Shown one piece after another: positions 57,884 to 64,000 of a stretch of DNA of 64,000 nt. Numbering within the stretch: position 1 is the first letter of the stretch; every line of letters starts with the position of its first letter. Made by a program: the position numbers and the translations under genes. Source of the stretch: JAWKIW01 sp046331175 (GTDB lineage Bacteria > Actinomycetota > Acidimicrobiia > Acidimicrobiales > Acidimicrobilacustridaceae); assembly GCA_046331175.1 (NCBI GenBank), contig JAXLRI010000005.1, positions 372,001 to 436,000 of the forward strand. Direction: 5' to 3'. The notes beneath the pieces are model-generated. The model made no database searches and was not told the DNA's origin. It worked only from the letters and a program-made list of their open reading frames with translations.

Positions 57884-60800
57884 GTGGCCGACTCGTTCAC
57901 CCACCTGCACGTGCACACCGAGTTCTCGATGCTCGACGGCGCGGCCCGGGTGAGCGACGTGGTGGCCAAGGCGGCCGCCGACGGGCAGCCGGCCATCGGC
58001 ATCACCGACCACGGCAACATGTACGGGGTCCTCGACTTCTACCAGGCGTGCCAGAAGCACGAGGTGAAGCCGATCATCGGCTCCGAGCTGTACATGGCCT
58101 ACGAGCAGCGCTCCGAGCGGCCCACCCGCCGGGGGCGCCAGGACGATGGCGGCGGCGACGCCGAGGGGGGCCGCAAGGCGTACTACCACCTCACCGCGCT
58201 GGCCGAGTCGAACGAGGGCTACAAGAACCTCATCCAGCTGTCGAGCCGGGCGTTCCTCGAGGGCTACTACATGAAGCCCAAGGTCGACTGGGAGATCCTC
58301 GAGGACCACAAGGAGGGCCTGATCGTCACCACCGGCTGCCTGGGCGGGCACGTCCTGCAGTCGCTGATGAACGAGGGCTACGAGGCCGGCCGGGACAAGG
58401 CCGCCCGCCTGCGCGACATCTTCGGGCCCGACCACCTCTTCGTCGAGCTGCAGGACCACGGCATCCCCGAGCAGAAGCGGACCAACCCCGAGCTGCTGCG
58501 CATCGCCAAGGACCTCGGCCTCCCGGTCATCGCCACCAACGACAGCCACTACACGAACCAGCACGACCACGAGGCCCACGACGCCCTGCTGTGCGTGCAG
58601 ACGGGTGCGCTCATGAGCGACCCCGACCGCTTCAAGTTCCACGGCGACCAGCACTACTTCAAGAACGCCGACGAGATGCGGTACCTGTTCCGCGAGGTGC
58701 CCGAGGCGTGCGACAACACGCTCTGGATCGCCGAGCGGGCCGACGTGCAGATCGAGTTCGGCAAGCCCCAGCTGCCCAACTTCCCGCTGCCCGAGGGCTT
58801 CGCCGACGACACCGAGTACCTCCACCACCTCACGTTCGAGGGGGCGCGCGAGCGGTGGGGCGAGGCGGTGCCCGACCACATCGTCGAGCGGCTCGCGTAC
58901 GAGCTGAAGGTCATCGCCGACATGGGGTTCAGCTCCTACTTCCTCATCGTGTGGGACCTCATCCGCCACGCCCGTGACGCCAACATTCGCGTCGGCCCCG
59001 GACGCGGCTCGGCCGCCGGCTGCGCGGTCGCCTACACGCTGCGCATCACCGACCTCGACCCCATCGAGTACGACCTGCTGTTCGAGCGCTTCCTCAACCC
59101 GTCTCGGGTGTCGATGCCCGACATCGACATGGACTTCGACTCCCGCTACCGCGACGAGATGATCCGCTACGCCGCCGAGCGCTACGGGCGTGACCACGTC
59201 GCCCAGATCGTCACCTTCTCCACCATCAAGGCCCGGGCCGCCGTGCGCGACGCCGCCCGGGTCCTCGGCTACCCGTACATCGTGGGCGACAAGGTGGCCA
59301 AGGCGATGCCGCCGCTCGTCATGGGGCGCGACACGCCGCTGTACGCGTGCCTCGAGCAGCACGAGAAGTTCGAGGACGGCTACAAGATGGCCGCCGACCT
59401 GCGGACCATGTACGAGACCGACCCCGACGCCAAGCGGGTCATCGACGTGGCCAAGGGCCTCGAGGGGATGCGCCGCCAGGACGGCATCCACGCCGCCGCC
59501 GTGGTGATCACCAAGGAGCCCCTCACCGAGTACCTGCCCATCCAGCGCAAGCCCGAGTCGGGCCAGGACCCCGAGCTGGCCCCCGTCGTCACCCAGTACG
59601 AGATGGGCGGCGTCGAGTCGCTCGGCCTGCTGAAGATGGACTTCCTCGGCCTGCGCAACCTCGACGTCATCGCCGACACCGTCGAGATGATCAAGGCCAC
59701 CCGCGGCGTCGAGATCGACATCGACCGCGTCCCGCTCGACGACCCGCCCACCTACGAGCTGCTGCAGGCGGGCGACTCCATCGGCGTGTTCCAGCTCGAG
59801 GGCGGCCCCATGCGCGCCCTCATCCGCTCGCTCGCCCCCACGTCCTTCGAGGACATCGCCGCCCTGGTCGCGCTGTACCGGCCGGGTCCGATGGGCGTGA
59901 ACATGCACAACGACTACGCCGACCGCAAGAACGGCCGGAAGCCCGTCGAGTACTTCCACCCCGACGCCGAGGAGCTGCTGGCCGACACCTACGGGCTGAT
60001 GATCTTCCAGGAGTCCGTGATGCGGGTCTCCCAGAAGTTCGCCGGCTACTCCCTCGCCGAGGCCGACAACCTCCGCAAGGCCTGCGGCAAGAAGAAGCGC
60101 GAGCTGATGGAGAAGGAACGCGCCAAGTTCGTCGAGGGGTGCAACGCCACCGGCTACGGCGAGGCGCTCGGCACCCACCTGTTCGACATCATCGAGAACT
60201 TCGCCGACTACGCCTTCAACAAGTCGCACTCCTACGGCTACGGCCTCGTCGCCTACCAGACCGCCTTCCTCAAGGCGAACTACCCGGTCGAGTACCTGGC
60301 CTGCCTGCTCACCTCGGTCAAGACCAGCCTGGAGAAGGCGGCGGTCTACCTCAACGAGTGCCGCCAGATGGGCATCCCGGTGCTGGTGCCCGACGTCAAC
60401 GTCTCCGAGTCCGACTTCACCGCCCGCATCGACCCCGAGACCGGGGCCGGCACCATCCCGTTCGGCCTGTCGGCGGTGCGCAACGTCGGCGAGGGCCTCG
60501 TCGAGCTCATCATCCGCGAGCGCGAGGCGGGTGGGCCGTTCGTCGACTTCTACGACTTCTGCGACCGCGTCGACACCTCGGTGCTGAACAAGCGCACGGT
60601 GGAGTCGCTGATCAAGGCCGGTGGCTTCGACTCGCTCGGCCACCCCCGGCAGGGCCTGCTCGCCGTCTACGAGCAGATCATCGACCGCACCATGGCCCGG
60701 CGCCGCAAGGAGGCCGAGGGCCAGTTCGAGCTGTTCGCCGTGCTCGACGACGGTGGCGGCGCCGGCGCGGCCGCGGTCGACGAGCTGCGCACCGACATCC

Positions 60801-61432
60801 CCGACCTCGAGTTCGACAAGCGCACCCGGCTGTCGTTCGAGAAGGAGATGCTCGGCCTGTACGTGTCCGACCACCCGCTGATGGGGGCCGAGGCGGCCCT
60901 GCGCCGTCGCAGCGACTGCGCCATCACCGAGCTCGAGACGGTCGAGGACGGCGCCATCCGCACCGTCGGCGGCCTGGTCACCTCGCTGCAGCGCAAGTGG
61001 ACCAAGAAGGGCGACCTCATGGCCGTGTTCGTCGTCGAGGACCTCCAGTCGTCGATGGAGGTCATGGTGTTCCCGAAGACCATGCAGGCCTACGGCCACG
61101 TGCTCGAGGACGACGCCGTGGTGCTGGTGAAGGGGCGCATCGACCGACGTGACGACCAGCCCAAGCTGATGGCCACCGAGGTCACGGTGTTCGAGGGCAT
61201 CACCGACGGGGCGCCACCGCTGCGCATCCACCTGCACCCCGCCCGCGCGTCCGAGAAGGTCCTCACCGCCCTGAAGAACCTCCTGTCCGAGCACCCCGGC
61301 GAGTCGCAGGTGTTCCTGCACCTCGGCGACCGCCAGGTGCTGCGGCTCCCGGCCCAGTTCTGCGTCAACGCCTCCACCGGCCTGGTCGCCGAGCTGCGGG
61401 TGCTGCTCGGCGCCGACGCCGTCCTCGTCTAG
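57884..61432 (+). CDS. dnaE: DNA polymerase III alpha subunit DnaE
   Basis: Replicative polymerase of 1182 residues. PHP domain at the start (HLHVHTEFSMLDGAARV, GITDHGNMYG, HYTNQHDHEAH) with retained His metal ligands. The palm has DIDMDFDSRYRDEM (Asp413, Asp415) and KMDFLGLRNLDVI (Asp586), plus GPGRGSAAGCAVAYTL and AFNKSHSYGYGLVAYQTAFLKANYPVEY. The OB domain follows (GGLVTSLQRKWTKKGDLMAVF), consistent with the DnaE1 main replicase. GTG 57884 follows GGAGGG. Leader holds DnaA-box-like sites. Confidence 0.97.
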   Translation: MADSFTHLHVHTEFSMLDGAARVSDVVAKAAADGQPAIGITDHGNMYGVLDFYQACQKHEVKPIIGSELYMAYEQRSERPTRRGRQDDGGGDAEGGRKAYYHLTALAESNEGYKNLIQLSSRAFLEGYYMKPKVDWEILEDHKEGLIVTTGCLGGHVLQSLMNEGYEAGRDKAARLRDIFGPDHLFVELQDHGIPEQKRTNPELLRIAKDLGLPVIATNDSHYTNQHDHEAHDALLCVQTGALMSDPDRFKFHGDQHYFKNADEMRYLFREVPEACDNTLWIAERADVQIEFGKPQLPNFPLPEGFADDTEYLHHLTFEGARERWGEAVPDHIVERLAYELKVIADMGFSSYFLIVWDLIRHARDANIRVGPGRGSAAGCAVAYTLRITDLDPIEYDLLFERFLNPSRVSMPDIDMDFDSRYRDEMIRYAAERYGRDHVAQIVTFSTIKARAAVRDAARVLGYPYIVGDKVAKAMPPLVMGRDTPLYACLEQHEKFEDGYKMAADLRTMYETDPDAKRVIDVAKGLEGMRRQDGIHAAAVVITKEPLTEYLPIQRKPESGQDPELAPVVTQYEMGGVESLGLLKMDFLGLRNLDVIADTVEMIKATRGVEIDIDRVPLDDPPTYELLQAGDSIGVFQLEGGPMRALIRSLAPTSFEDIAALVALYRPGPMGVNMHNDYADRKNGRKPVEYFHPDAEELLADTYGLMIFQESVMRVSQKFAGYSLAEADNLRKACGKKKRELMEKERAKFVEGCNATGYGEALGTHLFDIIENFADYAFNKSHSYGYGLVAYQTAFLKANYPVEYLACLLTSVKTSLEKAAVYLNECRQMGIPVLVPDVNVSESDFTARIDPETGAGTIPFGLSAVRNVGEGLVELIIREREAGGPFVDFYDFCDRVDTSVLNKRTVESLIKAGGFDSLGHPRQGLLAVYEQIIDRTMARRRKEAEGQFELFAVLDDGGGAGAAAVDELRTDIPDLEFDKRTRLSFEKEMLGLYVSDHPLMGAEAALRRRSDCAITELETVEDGAIRTVGGLVTSLQRKWTKKGDLMAVFVVEDLQSSMEVMVFPKTMQAYGHVLEDDAVVLVKGRIDRRDDQPKLMATEVTVFEGITDGAPPLRIHLHPARASEKVLTALKNLLSEHPGESQVFLHLGDRQVLRLPAQFCVNASTGLVAELRVLLGADAVLV

Positions 61433-61514
61433 CCACCTGCTCGCCGCCGGCGCCCACGCCCCGCGGCCGCCGTGGTCACCCCCGTGCGGCGGGCCGCCGC
61501 GCGAGGATGCCGGC

Positions 61515-62201
61515 ATGGCCCTGTCCCGTCCCATCGGCTCCGAGGTCCGCCGAGCCCGAGGCCGGCTCGCGTCGCGCCTGGTCCGCATCGCGGCGCCGGC
61601 GGTGGCGCTGGTGGCGCTGGCCACGGCGTGCCTGCCGGCCTTCCGAGGCCCGTCCGGCGGCCCGAGGTCGGTGCTGTTCGGCGACTCGCTGCTGTTCACC
61701 GCCGACTACGACGGCAAGATCGACCCGGCCTTCGACGCGGTGGGGTGGCAGCGATCGGTGGTGTCGGGCATCGGGGTGTCGGTGTCGGACCACCGGGCCC
61801 TCATCGGCGAGGCGCCGAACGTGTCACCCAAGGCCGTCCTGCTGGCCCACGGCACCACGGAGGCCAACCGGGCCGTGGGGGCCGGCATCAACGCCGGAGC
61901 CTCGATGGCCAAGAGCCGCAGCGACCTGGTCGGTGCCGTCGACGCGCTGGCGGCCGTGCCGTGCGTGATCCTCGTGAACGTCAACCAGCACGGCGGCACC
62001 CCGGCGTTCAACGACCAGGCCGCGGCGTACAACCTCGCCATCCTCGTGCTCGACGTGCAGCGGGCCAACGTGCGAGCGCTGGACTGGAACGGCCTGTCGA
62101 TCGGCCACCCCGACTGGTTCGCCGACGACGGCGTGCACTTCACCGCCGCCGGAGACATCGCCTACGCCACCGCCCTGGCGGGCGCGGTGGCGGCCTGCTG
62201 A
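61515..62201 (+). CDS. SGNH/GDSL hydrolase-like lipoprotein
   Basis: A 228-residue surface lipoprotein. Signal peptide with lipobox ATAC (Cys39). Serine in FGDSLLF (Ser58), Gly in a conserved block, Asn/Asp in VNVNQHGG and the C-terminal Asp-His motif DDGVHFTAAG, all typical of SGNH esterases. No Gly-x-Asn block 3 can be pinned. It may act on acylated cell-surface sugars. Weak GAGG site before ATG 61515. Confidence 0.78.
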   Translation: MALSRPIGSEVRRARGRLASRLVRIAAPAVALVALATACLPAFRGPSGGPRSVLFGDSLLFTADYDGKIDPAFDAVGWQRSVVSGIGVSVSDHRALIGEAPNVSPKAVLLAHGTTEANRAVGAGINAGASMAKSRSDLVGAVDALAAVPCVILVNVNQHGGTPAFNDQAAAYNLAILVLDVQRANVRALDWNGLSIGHPDWFADDGVHFTAAGDIAYATALAGAVAAC

Positions 62202-62415
62202 CGAGACGGATCAGGGGTTCGTCGCGCCGACCACGACCCCGGCGGGGCGTGACGACCGCCCCGGTGTCGGGCGCGAAACGACCGAGAACGGGCAGGTCAG
62301 CGGGCCGATCGCGCGCCGCGCGCGGCGTCGGCGGCCCCGAGCCGAGTTGCGCCGATCGCTCCGAGCGACTGGACTGGTGCGGTCCGTTGTCTGCTTGAGG
62401 GGGGCCGGAGAGCAC
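62202..62415 (+). other. Intergenic region, nothing recognised
   Basis: About 214 bases without a gene. Contains GC-rich inverted segments (near GCGCGCCGCGCGCGGCG) but no clear promoter, tRNA or repeat. Confidence 0.4.
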
Positions 62416-63084
62416 ATGGCGATCGAGGTCACGACCAAGGACTGCACGGCACTCAGCGACGCCGAGCTCGCGGAGATGGCCGACATCTGCGCCGAGGGGC
62501 GGTCCAGCTTCGAGGTCGGCGTCCTGTCCAAGCAGGCCGAGGCCTGGGTGCTCGTCACCATGGCGCGCGAGGGCAACCTGCTGCGCGGCTTCTCGTTCTG
62601 CACGCTCGAGCGCATCGGTGGCACCCCCGCCGTGCTCATCGGCTGCGCCTCGGTGCGCCGCACCTCCAAGCGCGACCAGGTGCTCAAGGCGATGATGACC
62701 GACCAGTACCGCCGGGCGGTCCTGGCCTTCCCCGACGAGGACGTCCTCGTCGGCACCCGCTTCGTCGACGCCGGCGGCTACGAGGCGTTCAAGAACCTCG
62801 AGGACATCGTCCCGCGGCCCGACCACAAGGCCACCGGCGAGGAGCGGGCCTGGGGCCGGCGCCTGGCCAAGCGCTTCGGCATCGAGAACGGCAGCTACGA
62901 CGACCGCACCTTCGTGGCCAAGGGCGACGGGGTGTTCCCGCTGGCGCTCGACCACGAGAGCCTCAAGCCCGAGGGCTTCGACCCCGACGTGGTCGCCTTC
63001 TTCAAGCCGGTCGACGCCAAGCGCGGCGATTCGCTCATCGCCTTCGGCTGGGCGATGGCCGAGCACCTCGCCAAGCTGGGCTGA
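62416..63084 (+). CDS. Unrecognised protein, possibly GNAT-like
   Basis: No family recognised for this 222-residue protein. It has no signal or membrane helix. The order of strands in AWVLVTMAREGNLLRGFSFCTLERIGG, AVLIGCASVRRTSKRDQVLKAMMTDQYRRAVLAF and VLVGTRFVDAGGYEAFKNL looks like an acetyltransferase half, but the pyrophosphate loop is not clear. The second half has many charged conserved-looking stretches (YDDRTFVAKGDGVFPLALDHESLKPEGFDPDVVAFF). Start ATG 62416 has GGAG nearby. An orphan neighbour of a nitroreductase. Confidence 0.6.
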   Translation: MAIEVTTKDCTALSDAELAEMADICAEGRSSFEVGVLSKQAEAWVLVTMAREGNLLRGFSFCTLERIGGTPAVLIGCASVRRTSKRDQVLKAMMTDQYRRAVLAFPDEDVLVGTRFVDAGGYEAFKNLEDIVPRPDHKATGEERAWGRRLAKRFGIENGSYDDRTFVAKGDGVFPLALDHESLKPEGFDPDVVAFFKPVDAKRGDSLIAFGWAMAEHLAKLG

Positions 63085-63125
63085 GCCGGTCCCGCTGCGG
63101 CGCGGCGGCGGGGAGCCATCGGGAC

Positions 63126-63728
63126 GTGGAGCTGGACGAGGCGCTGCGGCGCCGGCACATGGTCCGGTCCTTCTCGGCGCGCCCGGTCGACGACGCCGTG
63201 GTCGACGGCCTGCTCGACGCCGCCCGGCGAGCGCCGTCGGCGGGCCACAGCCAGGGGCTCGACCTCGTCGTGCTGGTGGGGCCCGAGACGGCTCGCTACT
63301 GGGACGTCACCCTGCCGGCCGACCGGCGGGCGTCGTTCCGCTGGCCCGGCCTGCTGCGGGCGCCGGTGCTGGTGGTGGCCGTGACCGATCCCGACGCCTA
63401 CGTCGCCCGCTACGCCGAGGACGACAAGGCGGCGACCGGGCTGGGGGCGGGAGCCGAGGCGTGGCCGGTGCCGTACTGGTTCGTCGACGCCGGCGCCGCC
63501 GTGGAGAACCTGCTGCTGGCCGTGGTCGCCGCCGGGCTGGGGGCGTGCCTGTTCGGTCCGTTCGGCCACGAGGCGGCCGTGCGGGAGGCGCTGGGCGTGC
63601 CCGCCGGCCGACGGCTGGTGGCGACGATCGCCGTCGGCCACCCCGACGGCGGGGAGGACGGCCCCGGCCGCTCCGCCGGCCGCCCCCGCCGCCCCCTCGA
63701 CGACGTCGTCCACCGCGGCGGCTGGTGA
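63126..63728 (+). CDS. Nitroreductase family protein
   Basis: A 200-residue FMN-dependent oxidoreductase. N-terminal MVRSFSARPVDDAVVDGLLDAARRAPSAGHSQGLDLVVL is the nitroreductase FMN-binding start (RxSxRxF), and GAAVENLLLAVVAAGLGACLFGPFGHE is the second FMN/dimer motif. The C terminus, with VGHPDG, matches. Could reduce nitro or quinone compounds or be a F420-independent variant. GTG start follows GGGA. Confidence 0.87.
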   Translation: MELDEALRRRHMVRSFSARPVDDAVVDGLLDAARRAPSAGHSQGLDLVVLVGPETARYWDVTLPADRRASFRWPGLLRAPVLVVAVTDPDAYVARYAEDDKAATGLGAGAEAWPVPYWFVDAGAAVENLLLAVVAAGLGACLFGPFGHEAAVREALGVPAGRRLVATIAVGHPDGGEDGPGRSAGRPRRPLDDVVHRGGW

Positions 63729-63731
63729 TCC

Positions 63732-64000
63732 ATGCCGGCGACGGGCGGGATCTTGGGGTGCGAGGGCTGCTACCTCTTCCACGTCGAGGAGGAGCAGATC
63801 TGGACCCAGGTGCTGCTCATCGCCCTGGCGGGCGGCGCCGTGGTGGGGGCGGTCGCGCTGCTGGTGCGGGCGTGGCGTCGCCACGGTCGGGCTCGGCTCG
63901 GGTCGGCGCTGGTGGCCCTCGGCCTGCTCGTCGTCCCGGTGTCGATGGTGCCCCTGACGACGGTGGTGGTCATCCGCGACCTGCCGGACGTGACCACGCT
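63732..64000 (+). CDS. Membrane protein, 3' part outside the window
   Basis: At least 89 residues; the frame is open to the last base. The start MPATGGILGCEGCYLFHVEEEQIWTQVLLIALAGG includes a CxxC pair, then two helices (about residues 29-47 and 59-78) with a basic loop. No family recognised. It starts three bases after the nitroreductase stop, so may be coupled to it. Confidence 0.55.
   Translation, partial: MPATGGILGCEGCYLFHVEEEQIWTQVLLIALAGGAVVGAVALLVRAWRRHGRARLGSALVALGLLVVPVSMVPLTTVVVIRDLPDVTT

Overview
The window is very GC-rich (visibly above 70%) bacterial chromosome with dense, mostly plus-strand operons, frequent GTG starts and many 1-4 base stop/start overlaps (GTGA, ATGA, TGATG). 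The gene set points to an actinobacterium: MtrA-MtrB-LpqB-like signalling genes, a DUF3040 protein, the proteasome activator Bpa, DivIVA and SepF, and a PPi-type phosphofructokinase. The division and wall (dcw) cluster, the low-complexity tails and the extreme GC would suit class Acidimicrobiia (Iamia-like), but that placement is inference. I found no rRNA, tRNA, insertion sequence, prophage or CRISPR array.

Layout. 1-7.7 kb: end of a glycerol kinase gene, phosphofructokinase, an acyl-CoA synthetase, then on the minus strand an mtrA-mtrB-lipoprotein unit and an inositol monophosphatase with a small membrane protein. 7.8-14.8 kb: a dolichol-phosphate-mannose-synthase-like glycosyltransferase, an HTH/membrane/Pro-Thr protein, a cupredoxin lipoprotein, a beta-helix lipoprotein, a Nudix hydrolase with a duplicated 3' end, DNA polymerase IV and DUF3040. 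14.9-19.5 kb, minus strand: MoxR-DUF58-transglutaminase. 19.6-24.6 kb: ROK kinase, HNH protein, an enolase-superfamily (OSBS-like) enzyme, a lipoate-ligase-like protein, an O-methyltransferase with 55-base repeats at its 3' end, and two probable very small coupled ORFs.

24.7-44.7 kb holds the division/peptidoglycan cluster: mraZ, rsmH, ftsL, ftsI, murE, mraY, murD, ftsW, murG, murC, murB, ftsQ, ftsZ, pgeF, yggS, sepF, yggT, divIVA. murF is missing from its usual place. The genes make lipid II, assemble the divisome (FtsZ, SepF, FtsQ, FtsL, FtsW, FtsI) and direct polar or septal growth (DivIVA). The cluster starts at a promoter overlapped by four 10-base-spaced GTGG boxes, the expected operator of MraZ, and has a long structured spacer before rsmH.

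44.8-64 kb: a two-gene ABC transporter whose ATPase ends in an acidic repeat tail, a type II isoleucyl-tRNA synthetase, a DksA-like protein with a histone-like tail and a degenerate zinc finger, lspA, rluD, an Rrf2 regulator, a phosphodiesterase, the Bpa proteasome activator, a Tat-secreted protein, enoyl-CoA hydratase, small membrane proteins, a GNAT acetyltransferase, dnaE with DnaA-box-like sites in its leader, an SGNH lipoprotein, an unrecognised protein, a nitroreductase and a truncated membrane protein.

Three themes recur: (1) a TAnnnT -10 box lying 6-9 bases before a start codon, implying leaderless mRNAs; (2) tandem duplications that span gene stop codons; (3) long Pro/Ala/Thr/Lys or repeat tails on division and surface proteins. 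I did not find a clearly new defence or mobile system. The most novel leads are the small coupled ORFs, the 3'-end repeats, the ATPase repeat tail, and the altered MurG motif with the missing murF.
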